From: Saprospiraceae bacterium
Lineage (GTDB): Bacteria; Bacteroidota; Bacteroidia; Chitinophagales; Saprospiraceae
Assembly: GCA_030728245.1 (NCBI GenBank)
Contig: JANQZX010000124.1
Span: 20,438-62,421 of the forward strand
DNA length: 41,984 bases
Reading direction: 5' to 3'
The translations under genes and the position numbers were made by a program. Numbering within the stretch: position 1 is the first letter of the stretch; each line of letters begins with the position of its first letter. The notes beneath the pieces were generated by a model. That model was not told the origin of the DNA. It searched no databases and saw nothing but the letters and a program-made list of their open reading frames with translations. Positions 35,601 to 41,984 of this stretch are shown one piece after another.

Positions 35601-36079
35601 TGAGCCAGCAGTACACTTCGGGTAAACTGGACAAAATCGAGGGAAGTAATTTGCGTGTTTCTGGCGGGTACTTTGGTATTGGTCTCTAAAAGAACCCATT
35701 CATTTTTGTCTATGTCAAAAATCGATAATTCTTGTTTTCTTTCATTCAGATTATTATTCCTGTTATAGGCGATAGACCACTGGCTTTTATAAAGATCCTT
35801 GCCCTGGGTATATTCGACACTTACCAAAGCCTCGGTAGCCCCTTTGCTGATTAACGCCCCAGATTTTAAAAGTAAACCACTGGTAATACTTTGATCCAGG
35901 CGGGGTGATGCATTGTAAAGTGCAAGACAAATGGCATCCAGAATAGTACTTTTACCTGAACCGGTAGGCCCTGTTATGGCAAATAAAGTACTGTTAGCCA
36001 AAGGTTGTTTATTAAAATCTATAGGATGATCGCCTGCCAGTGAATTTAGGTTTCGGATGAATATTTTTTGGATTTTCAT
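32606..36079 (-). CDS. sbcC: Exonuclease SbcCD ATPase subunit SbcC
   Basis: A 1157-residue SMC/Rad50-type ATPase. It works with SbcD to cut hairpins and process protein-blocked DNA ends during replication and repair. Order: N-terminal half-ATPase with Walker A GPTGSGKST (37-45); long coiled coil; zinc hook CPLCG with Cys586 and Cys589 that joins two molecules; second coiled coil; C-terminal half with ABC signature TLSGGESF (about 1065) and Walker B LGNLFIDEGFGSLD (about 1090-1100), ending in a D-loop/H-loop region (IISHVSEL). Length is typical for the family. The start lies 4 nt after the sbcD stop, so the pair is one operon. Confidence 0.95.
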   Translation of the reverse strand: MKIQKIFIRNLNSLAGDHPIDFNKQPLANSTLFAITGPTGSGKSTILDAICLALYNASPRLDQSITSGLLLKSGALISKGATEALVSVEYTQGKDLYKSQWSIAYNRNNNLNERKQELSIFDIDKNEWVLLETNTKVPARNTQITSLDFVQFTRSVLLAQGQFSALLNANKEERYTLMEKITGDDVYRKVGKKVYEKYSALKIKMEEDEKGLKNIQLLSDAELSDLKDQLNTFETELNHFIEKKNKKIALKSIKEQIVTKSSLLENVKTDLMQWEQENTVFQPNRERLERYDSFHPLLNDRDALKQKEDAIHSLDIKINENKISLDSKGKEIHDKLTFWTDLLGVPLTKDNFIEQLSQKLVAIQAAIDHKAQKNTAYQTALNEKEKAHQNYQDAEKKKTDKSALILQIGAKKEEIGAKMEAFKENIPLFEKLAVGQQNFQSLVNYRNSIFQQLGIDLHIKLEDARNIIEKEERNLFFQLEAIRKLGERKVIEKDYDEVQNLESQLRQVLLQLENIISFEKESNLLLQENINIDASLPPLNNQRKLVEEEIQQHTDAMAEIEKILALAAKEKDLAVLREHLVDGEPCPLCGSVHHPGHTGISDQVMASKREWHQSSLKISGDKKVEIDRKITALIAKKEGNDGRILDIEQKIHVLSHEPVTAKFLVHAESHSQTHENLQQIINETVTRKIQLQGLKTELNKLEDLQLKWQGEQNKLNRFDDLDAKKAEILAYFSENLNISDFNDIKPFLQDLSKKQEEYKKLEDEYRPLEKELDVQSKLLETAILSAEKEKKELDARVDVVNDANVSFQAASQALNELPNIEEPLTTSREETLKMQQLLSDSTFLTNQIVENQKEAATLRMEFSSQKDLFLQNLRDAGFLSPEALESINLSSDERIRLRHKKDELSQRKTSLDTNKTNFEKELQILRQQDQTEIHLDQIIDDLKILEDSISGHHSKKGSIGQIIETDQQARNKYKKELIALEEKKKEIKPFELLNNMIGDAQGKRFNEYAQELTLKRLLQATNSNLALINARYLLDMHQEGEDMNHLYVIDQYMGNNRRAAKSTLSGGESFLVSLSMALGLSDLASGKAELGNLFIDEGFGSLDPATLESAISMLEEIQYKRGRSIGIISHVSELKDRITTQIKVIPTLGGNSKIVCG

Positions 36080-36083
36080 AAGA

Positions 36084-37319
36084 TTAATTTTCAGTTTGTA
36101 CTTCTTCCATGATTAAATTAAAGATCGTCAGGCAAGCTTCCTTATCTTCTGTTATTAAGGTGTTTGATTGCAGAATATTTTGGAAAACCTCGGCAGGTTT
36201 TATATCGGCTAAGGTTAAAACATCTGTTAAACTGGAAAGGGAAGCCAGGCTATTCTTAAAGGCATATCGGTAATTTGCAATACGTAAATCCTCTTTTTTC
36301 TCCATCGCTACCTGGTCTATAAACGCAGATATGTCTCTTCCAATAGCTGGATTATAATCTTCTTCAATAATGACAATATCTATTAACAGGGGTAATAATT
36401 TATCATTCTTCAGATGGTTAATTTCATTTTTGACCGATAAAAAATCTCCTTCGACCCTTTTAAGTTCGCGAAAAACAGGAATTTTAATGGATTCACTTTT
36501 TATTTCTTTTCCATCAATGGTAAGTAAGCGAACGATTTTTTGTTGTTTCCTTTCAGAAAAACTGAGGGCTATGGGTGAGCCACTGTACCAGATATGGTTG
36601 GATCCCTGTACATTTTGGGGCAAATGGATATGGCCCAGAGCTACGTAGGCAAAATGTTCTATGGGAAAACACTGGGCATCAACACTACCCAGATTACCTA
36701 CCTGTATCTGGCGCTCTGAATCTGAAACGGAGACACCGGCGGCAAATAAATGACCCATGGCAATGACGGGAATCTCTTTTTCATGATATTCTTCTGATGC
36801 TAAGGCTACTTGTTGATAGTAAGCTTTTATACCATTTCTAACTGCTTGCTCTACCGATTCAGAAGTTGCATCTAAGCCTGGTGTTCGAATATCCTGGTCC
36901 TTTAAAAAAGGAACAGCGGCAACAACTACCGTCGGCTCGTTTTCATCATTAATTGAAATAGGTATAAGGAGATTTTCTGTTTCAGTCGGCGCATGGCCAA
37001 CTACGTGAATGTTTAGATATTGTAAAATTTCCTTTGGCGCTTCAAGCATTGCGGCAGAATCATGATTACCTGCTGTAATGATTATCTTCTTTATTCCTAA
37101 GGGAATAAGTTGAGCCAAAAATTGATAATATTGTTGTCGGGCGTAAGTGGGAGGGTTAGCCTTGTCAAAAATATCGCCTGCAATGAGAAGGGCGTCCGGT
37201 TTATGTTCAGGAATACAGGTGTTGAGTAGCCAGGAAATAAATAATCGATGGTCTTCTTCTAAGGATTCGTTATATAGATTTATTCCTAAATGCCAGTCGG
37301 CGGTATGTAATATTTTCAT
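36084..37319 (-). CDS. sbcD: Exonuclease SbcCD nuclease subunit SbcD
   Basis: A 411-residue Mre11-type metallophosphoesterase. Metal-binding motifs are intact: HTADWHLG (Asp8, His10), AGDIFD (Asp49), GNHD (84-87, with Asn85 and His86), AMGHLFA and VALGHIHLP. A C-terminal capping region follows, probably contacting the SbcC coiled-coil base. It precedes sbcC by 4 nt. Upstream, only 23 nt separate its ATG from the fasciclin terminator, so its promoter must overlap that terminator, or expression depends on read-through. Confidence 0.95.
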   Translation of the reverse strand: MKILHTADWHLGINLYNESLEEDHRLFISWLLNTCIPEHKPDALLIAGDIFDKANPPTYARQQYYQFLAQLIPLGIKKIIITAGNHDSAAMLEAPKEILQYLNIHVVGHAPTETENLLIPISINDENEPTVVVAAVPFLKDQDIRTPGLDATSESVEQAVRNGIKAYYQQVALASEEYHEKEIPVIAMGHLFAAGVSVSDSERQIQVGNLGSVDAQCFPIEHFAYVALGHIHLPQNVQGSNHIWYSGSPIALSFSERKQQKIVRLLTIDGKEIKSESIKIPVFRELKRVEGDFLSVKNEINHLKNDKLLPLLIDIVIIEEDYNPAIGRDISAFIDQVAMEKKEDLRIANYRYAFKNSLASLSSLTDVLTLADIKPAEVFQNILQSNTLITEDKEACLTIFNLIMEEVQTEN

Positions 37320-37342
37320 TTTTAAGCTAAATTAAACAAAAA

Positions 37343-37371
37343 AACCACCGGAACTTTTATTTCCGATGGTT
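37343..37371 (-). terminator. Intrinsic terminator after the fasciclin gene
   Basis: An 11-bp stem with one G-T pair (arms 37343-37353 and 37361-37371) has a 7-nt loop and, on the minus strand, a run of seven T residues after it. It separates the fasciclin gene from sbcD. Confidence 0.85.
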
Positions 37372-37397
37372 TTTTCAAAACGTAGTTTAAAAACTAT

Positions 37398-37910
37398 TTA
37401 TTTTGGTAACACTACAGAGTCAATAACGTGAATAACGCCATTGTCAGCTTTCAAGTCTGTTACTAAAACAGTAGCTACACCGCCATTTTCATCTGTAAGA
37501 ATCACTTTACCGTCCTTCAGACTAACGGTTAATTTTCCACCGCTTACAGTAGTTACTTCTACTTTTCCACCACCATCAGTAATAGCTTTTACTACCGTTG
37601 CAGCATCTAAATTTCCAGCTACTACGTGGTAGGTAAGAACTTTAGCCAAAGCAGCTTTATTCTCAACTTTCAACAAAGTAGTAACCGTTCCTTCTGGAAG
37701 TTTCGCAAAAGCTGCATTAACTGGAGCAAATACTGTGAATGGACCTGTACCTTGTAAAACGGCTACTAAATCAGCAGCGGTAACTGCTGCAACTAAAGTA
37801 GTGTGATCTTTTGAACCCACGGCGATATCAACGATTGTTTTTTGTGCATTAAGGACAGAAAACAAAGAGCTAACAGCTACAAATACTAAACTTAATAATT
37901 TGAATTTCAT
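37398..37910 (-). CDS. Secreted fasciclin (FAS1) domain protein
   Basis: A 170-residue protein: signal peptide (about 1-22, cleaved near VLNAQ) and a single FAS1 domain. Conserved blocks: FTVFAPVNAAFAKLPEGTV (H1 region), VLTYHVVAGNLDAATV (the YHVV core) and the closing NGVIHVIDSVVLPK (H2). FAS1 proteins act in adhesion or matrix interactions outside the cell; a more precise role is not readable. Codons look uniform and adapted (many GCA/GCT Ala, ACT Thr), compatible with strong expression. It has its own terminator and is divergent from the helicase gene across 137 nt, in which I find no exact TAnnTTTG on either strand. Confidence 0.95.
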   Translation of the reverse strand: MKFKLLSLVFVAVSSLFSVLNAQKTIVDIAVGSKDHTTLVAAVTAADLVAVLQGTGPFTVFAPVNAAFAKLPEGTVTTLLKVENKAALAKVLTYHVVAGNLDAATVVKAITDGGGKVEVTTVSGGKLTVSLKDGKVILTDENGGVATVLVTDLKADNGVIHVIDSVVLPK

Positions 37911-38047
37911 GATTTTGTTTTTATTTTGAGAAAACCTAACGGGAATGGAATAAAATGGTTGCAGAATAATGAATTATTATGAGAGGTATTTTAATTCTTT
38001 AGGATGTAATTCATATTAATTGGTCATTTCTACTCATCTTTGTACCG

Positions 38048-39373
38048 ATGGAAATAAATAATAAAATAAAAGAAGTACTGGGAAATCTCAATATTTCTGC
38101 GCTAAATGAAATGCAGGAAGAAGCATTTCAGGCAATAAAAGAGGAATCAGAGGTTATTTTATTGGCACCAACAGGTTCTGGCAAGTCACTGGCTTTCCTT
38201 TTGCCCGTTTTTGAACTTATAGATGCGAATAATAAGGATGTTCAAATCTTAGTCCTTACCCCAACCAGAGAATTGGCTATACAGTTGGAACAGGTTTGGC
38301 AAAAAATGAAAACGGGATACAAAGTTAATACCTGCTACGGAGGTCATACAATGTCCGTTGAAATTCAAAATCTATCCCAGCCTCCTGCCATTATTATCGG
38401 TACGCCAGGTAGAATACTGGACCATCTGGGTAGGAGGTCATTTGATCAAAGAAAGGTTAAAATTTTAATCTTAGACGAGTTCGATAAGTCTTTAGCCATG
38501 GGTTTTCAAAACCAAATGGCACACATTATAAAAACGCTCACGGGCTTAAAAAAGAGGGTGCTTGTCTCTGCAACACAAAAATTGCAAATTCCTCCCTTTG
38601 TGGGCATAACTACTCCTGTAACTTTGCTTTTTTCAACGATTGGCGAAAAAACAACAGAAGGGTTAAATCTTAAGGTCATTTATGGCGAAACTGACGATAA
38701 ACTGAACCTTTTGTTTGATTTACTTTGCTACCTGGGGTCCTCTCCCACGATTATCTTTTGTAACCTGAGGGGAACTACCGAGGATGTTAGCGCAAGGTTG
38801 GCCGAAAAGGGAATAGTTAGTGCTTGTTTTCATGGAGGTATGACCCAGACAGATAGGGAAAAAACCTTGATTTCCTTCAGAAATGGCAGTCTTATTTTTC
38901 TCGTCTCTTCTGATCTAGCCGCCAGAGGTTTGGATATTCCCGAGGTGAAAAATATCATTCATTTTGAAATACCATCAAAAAATACGGACTTTATTCACCG
39001 GAATGGTCGAACAGCAAGAATGCATGCGGAAGGTAATGCCTTTCTTTTAATAGGTAAAAATGAAAGGTTGCCTGTATATTTATCAGAGCCTCCCGAAACA
39101 TTTGAGATTCCAATCGTTGACTCTCTTCCTGACGAATCACCCTGGATTACTTTATATATTAGTGGAGGTAAAAAAGATAAAATTAGTAAAACAGACATTG
39201 TTGGTTTCTTAGTAAAAAAGGGTGAGCTGGAATTACATGAAATTGGTAAAATTGAAGGCATGGATTTTATGTCATTCGTTGCCGTCCATCGAAATAAAGT
39301 GGAGAAGTTGTTGCTAAAAGTAAAAGACGAGAAATTGAAGGGTAAAAAATATCAGATTAGATTGGCAAGATAA
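38048..39373 (+). CDS. DEAD-box RNA helicase with DbpA-like C-terminal RNA-binding domain
   Basis: A 441-residue ATP-dependent RNA helicase. Motifs in order: Q-motif region, APTGSGKS (40-47, motif I), PTRELA (Ia), TPGR (Ib), LDEFD (motif II, Phe in place of Ala of DEAD), SAT (174-176, III), IIFCN (IV), SSDLAARGLD (V), HRNGRTAR (about 317-324, VI). The last about 75 residues (LYISGGKKDKI...IGKIEGMDFMSFVAVHR...IRLAR) match the DbpA RNA-binding fold that in E. coli recognises 23S rRNA helix 92, so a role in large-subunit assembly is likely. The next gene begins 10 nt later on the same strand, so co-transcription is possible. Confidence 0.92.
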   Translation: MEINNKIKEVLGNLNISALNEMQEEAFQAIKEESEVILLAPTGSGKSLAFLLPVFELIDANNKDVQILVLTPTRELAIQLEQVWQKMKTGYKVNTCYGGHTMSVEIQNLSQPPAIIIGTPGRILDHLGRRSFDQRKVKILILDEFDKSLAMGFQNQMAHIIKTLTGLKKRVLVSATQKLQIPPFVGITTPVTLLFSTIGEKTTEGLNLKVIYGETDDKLNLLFDLLCYLGSSPTIIFCNLRGTTEDVSARLAEKGIVSACFHGGMTQTDREKTLISFRNGSLIFLVSSDLAARGLDIPEVKNIIHFEIPSKNTDFIHRNGRTARMHAEGNAFLLIGKNERLPVYLSEPPETFEIPIVDSLPDESPWITLYISGGKKDKISKTDIVGFLVKKGELELHEIGKIEGMDFMSFVAVHRNKVEKLLLKVKDEKLKGKKYQIRLAR

Positions 39374-39383
39374 ATTATTGATA

Positions 39384-40937
39384 ATGTATAGGTTATGTAT
39401 ATTCCTCGTGTTATTGGGTATAAATATACCTTTATTTGGAAGGGATACAACGCTTTACAAAATAGTAACATCGACAAAGCCAATTAGAAGTCTGACAAAA
39501 TTAAATGGTAATATCGTTGTTACCCGCTATGACGGTGTGTTTGAATTTGATGGTGAAAATTTCTTTAAAACAAGTATTAATAAGGAAAAGGTAAAGGTTA
39601 CAAGTAATCCAAACGAAAATTGGGCAAAATTAGTCAATCCAAAGTTAGATTATGCTCAGGTGGAACTTTCAAATGAGGGCATTTACTGGGTACTGATTAA
39701 AAATAGATTTATTTATGGGTTTAAAATAGCAGATAAATTAAAAAAATCACTGCCTAATCTGGCTATTAGAGGTATATACGCAAACAACCATTCCCTTCTC
39801 GTTTCCACATATAAAGGCTTTTATTTGAATCAAAAGCCAGTATTTTCTGAAACCCTTGTTTTTTCAAATAGTAATATCATTGAAAATAAGGGGCATTTTT
39901 ATTTTGTGGCTAATGGCGAAATGATCTTTAAAATGAGCGTGGATGGGTCTGAACTTGAAAAAATAATAGATCGTAGTAAATTAGAGAAGATTAATAACGC
40001 AGCTGTGATTATTTTCTATAAGGGAATACTCTATATAGGAGGTGAAAAAGGATTGGCTTTATATGATAAATATAAAAAAATCCAAATTCTTAAGGAAGGA
40101 TTGGAAATTCATAATATGACTATTATTAAGGATAAACTTTGGATATCAGCCAGTGACGGCGTGTATATGCTTGAAAATAAAAACCTTAATAAGGTTTTTA
40201 AAATCAATAATAGTACAGGTGTTTTTAAGTTAGATGATTTGATTGTTTCTTCCAGCTTCGAAGGACTATGGACCTATGATATCAAAAAAAACAGATTAAA
40301 AAATGTCCTAGTAGGTTCTCCTTATGAGAAAATAGAGACGGATGCTTTTTATGAGGATGATTACGGTAATTTTTGGATAAGTACTATCAATGGAATTATT
40401 AGATACCAAAGAGATAATAAAAATATTTCTACCTTTTTGGAAGGAACTGAATTCAATAGGAGGTCCTATTTTTTTAAAGGGGATACCATCTACCTTGGAA
40501 GTAATGGAAATGGATTAATCAGTTTCGATATTAAGGAATTGATTGCTGAAGATGGAATTAATGCTCCAATAAAAGAAAATTTCATGTTTTTTTACCTGGC
40601 CACCGTCATTTTTATGGTTGGTTTATCCGTTGTATTTTTTTTGAAATTTAAATTAACCCCGGTAAATATAATAGTTGATCCTCCGGAAGAGGAAGTGGAA
40701 ACGGATGAAAATATATTCTTTGCATCCCTGGAAAATTATATCAGAGACCATATAGATGAGGTTAATGTCGATAAAATCAGATACCAGTCTGGTTTGACGA
40801 AATATGCTTTTTACACAAAATTTGTGGATCACTTTGGAAAAAAACCCAAGGAATATCTATCCGATATAAAGGAAAAAATTCTGCAAGAACGCCAAAATGA
40901 GTTATTTAGGAAAAGAAATTCGTTGGAAGAAATATAA
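39384..40937 (+). CDS. Membrane-spanning propeller sensor with cytoplasmic half-AraC HTH domain
   Basis: A 517-residue protein from the ATG at 39384 (TTG at 39378 is an alternative two codons earlier). Signal sequence about 1-20; then about 380 periplasmic residues of short beta repeats with propeller character (YDGVFEFDGENF, SFEGLWTYDI, and the clear Reg_prop-type repeat DDYGNFWISTINGIIRY at about 325-341); one transmembrane helix (401-420); and a cytoplasmic tail. The tail (about 443-505) matches only the first helix-turn-helix of an AraC-type DNA-binding domain: FFASLENYIRDHI, YAFYTKFVDHFGKKPKEYL. The second HTH is absent and no kinase or receiver domain is present. Inferred: a one-component transmembrane regulator or a degraded hybrid-sensor relative; ligand unknown. 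It is 32 nt ahead of a paralogue. Confidence 0.75.
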   Translation: MYRLCIFLVLLGINIPLFGRDTTLYKIVTSTKPIRSLTKLNGNIVVTRYDGVFEFDGENFFKTSINKEKVKVTSNPNENWAKLVNPKLDYAQVELSNEGIYWVLIKNRFIYGFKIADKLKKSLPNLAIRGIYANNHSLLVSTYKGFYLNQKPVFSETLVFSNSNIIENKGHFYFVANGEMIFKMSVDGSELEKIIDRSKLEKINNAAVIIFYKGILYIGGEKGLALYDKYKKIQILKEGLEIHNMTIIKDKLWISASDGVYMLENKNLNKVFKINNSTGVFKLDDLIVSSSFEGLWTYDIKKNRLKNVLVGSPYEKIETDAFYEDDYGNFWISTINGIIRYQRDNKNISTFLEGTEFNRRSYFFKGDTIYLGSNGNGLISFDIKELIAEDGINAPIKENFMFFYLATVIFMVGLSVVFFLKFKLTPVNIIVDPPEEEVETDENIFFASLENYIRDHIDEVNVDKIRYQSGLTKYAFYTKFVDHFGKKPKEYLSDIKEKILQERQNELFRKRNSLEEI

Positions 40938-40969
40938 GAATTGATTAATTTTGTTCCAATACATCCAAA

Positions 40970-41984
40970 ATGACCAAATATCTAACATTTTTTGTATGCT
41001 TTTTTCACCTAATCACTTTATCAGGAAGAGATACTACGCTTTTTAAAATCATTACTTCCCCTACGCCCATTAGGCACATGACCAATATTGATGGGAAAAT
41101 TATTTTGGCACGTTATGATGGAATTTTTGAATTTGATGGCGAAAATTTTAAAGAATCCAATTACGAATACAAAGATTTATCCGCATCCCTTGAAAAAAAT
41201 GAGCAATGGGCCAAATTGGCAGACCCTAAAATGGATTTTGCTCAAGTTCAGTTGTCCAGTGATGGTATTTATTGGGTTCTTATCAGAAATAAGTTTTTGT
41301 ATGGTTTTCGAATTATAGAAAAAATTAAAAGAATGCTCCCGGAATATTCCATGCGGGGTATTTATGTTTCAGGGGACTCTGCTTATGTAGCCACTTATAA
41401 TGGCTTCTATTTAGGAAATAAACAAATATATAAGGACACGCTCTTTTTTTCAAATTCTAATTTTTGGATAGATAAGGAATACATTTATTTCTCGGCAAAT
41501 TATGAAGATCATGTTTATCGTGTCGATAAAGAATTTTCAAATTTGAAAATAATAATGCAGGGGGAGCTAAAAGATAAATTTATTAAGAACATCTCCAGTG
41601 TCTCCATTTTTAATGGGGACTTGTATGTTGGGGGACAGAGTGGTTTTGGAAGGTTTAATGAAAAATCTGGTTTTGAATTAATCGATAAAAATGTGGTGGT
41701 ATCGAATATTCATATTATTAAAGGTAAGTTATGGTTGGCCTGCGTGGATGGGATTTATGTGTTGGAGGGTAAAAAATTAGTCAGGAAATTCAATGAAAGT
41801 AGCACTGGTCTTTTTCCTGTAGGCGATAAATTGTTTTCAACCGGTTTTGAAGGACTTTGGGAATATAATATGAACGCCAATAAACAAACCAATATTTTTA
41901 AGGGAACCGTTTATGAGGATATTGAAACCGATGCCCTTTACGCTGATCTGTTTGGGAATTATTGGATAAGTACCATTGATGGAA
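40970..41984 (+). CDS. Second propeller sensor, tandem paralogue (3' end outside window)
   Basis: The frame opens at the ATG at 40970 (MTKYLTFFVC) and stays open to the right edge, 338 full codons. A signal peptide (about 1-19) precedes RDTTLFKI. By hand alignment the first 41 mature residues share 27 identities with the preceding protein (RDTTL, PIR, RYDG, FEFDGENF), and similarity continues throughout: DGIYWVLI, RGIY, FSNSN, GFEGLW, IETDA, GNYWISTIDG. The last of these is a Reg_prop-type repeat just at the edge. The transmembrane and DNA-binding parts, if present, lie outside the window. It probably shares a transcript with the first copy. A 76-codon frame at 41088-41318 inside it is a shadow. 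Confidence 0.85.
   Translation, partial: MTKYLTFFVCFFHLITLSGRDTTLFKIITSPTPIRHMTNIDGKIILARYDGIFEFDGENFKESNYEYKDLSASLEKNEQWAKLADPKMDFAQVQLSSDGIYWVLIRNKFLYGFRIIEKIKRMLPEYSMRGIYVSGDSAYVATYNGFYLGNKQIYKDTLFFSNSNFWIDKEYIYFSANYEDHVYRVDKEFSNLKIIMQGELKDKFIKNISSVSIFNGDLYVGGQSGFGRFNEKSGFELIDKNVVVSNIHIIKGKLWLACVDGIYVLEGKKLVRKFNESSTGLFPVGDKLFSTGFEGLWEYNMNANKQTNIFKGTVYEDIETDALYADLFGNYWISTIDG

Noticed and set aside
41088-41318. A 76-codon open frame on the plus strand near the right end
   Set aside because: It lies out of frame inside the second propeller sensor, which has a signal peptide and clear similarity to its neighbour; the short frame has no recognisable features.
1-41984. CRISPR arrays, transposases, integrases, tRNA or rRNA genes
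   Set aside because: Reading both strands I saw no regularly spaced repeats, no recombinase-like protein and no tRNA- or rRNA-like sequence.

Overview
The window reads as a chromosomal segment of a Bacteroidota bacterium, probably an environmental member of the Saprospirales/Chitinophagales type; the rank below phylum is inference. The evidence is a SusC/SusD pair, a type IX secretion (T9SS) C-terminal sorting domain, DUF5916 and DUF2911 proteins, many exported hydrolases and lipoproteins, AT-rich intergenic DNA with several TAnnTTTG-like -7 boxes, and weak Shine-Dalgarno usage. I see no phage, transposon, CRISPR, rRNA or tRNA gene. No stretch over 300 nt lacks a gene.

Region 1 (1-8183): a radical SAM/SPASM enzyme, cut by the left edge, converges on a six-gene minus-strand block: secreted esterase, moaA, FdhF/YdeP-type molybdopterin oxidoreductase, moeA, moaC, mobA. 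The spacings are a few nucleotides, 41 nt at most, so it looks like one operon building bis-MGD cofactor for the oxidoreductase. The mobA and radical SAM reading frames overlap by 106 nt.

Region 2 (8321-14977): a DUF5916 outer-membrane protein, an N-acetylhexosamine-kinase-like phosphotransferase paired with a CYTH-domain protein, and a large dehydrogenase-like propeller protein with a C-terminal c-type heme domain of the kind common in Planctomycetes and Verrucomicrobia. A bidirectional terminator separates it from region 3.

Region 3 (14999-30140): exported nutrient-acquisition genes. These are SusD and SusC, a second TonB-dependent receptor with a histidine-rich plug, a VOC-family protein, a T9SS-secreted animal-type heme peroxidase, a sulfatase divergent from a GH20 hexosaminidase-like enzyme, and a PQQ-type sugar dehydrogenase lipoprotein. 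Together with the hexosamine kinase they suggest use of sulfated, amino-sugar-containing glycans, but no complete polysaccharide utilization locus with its own regulator is visible.

Region 4 (30164-32556): a minus-strand envelope metal-handling (probably copper) operon encoding a Cys-rich exported protein, an exported HMA-domain protein, an outer-membrane barrel-like protein and a DUF2911 protein. It has a promoter box at its head, a palindrome inside and a terminator at its end.

Region 5 (32606-41984): the SbcCD nuclease pair, a secreted fasciclin-domain protein with its own terminator, and a DbpA-like DEAD-box helicase. Last come two tandem paralogous membrane proteins with a periplasmic propeller-like sensor; the first ends in a cytoplasmic half-AraC helix-turn-helix. 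The second copy runs off the right edge. This tandem pair is the least conventional system in the window.
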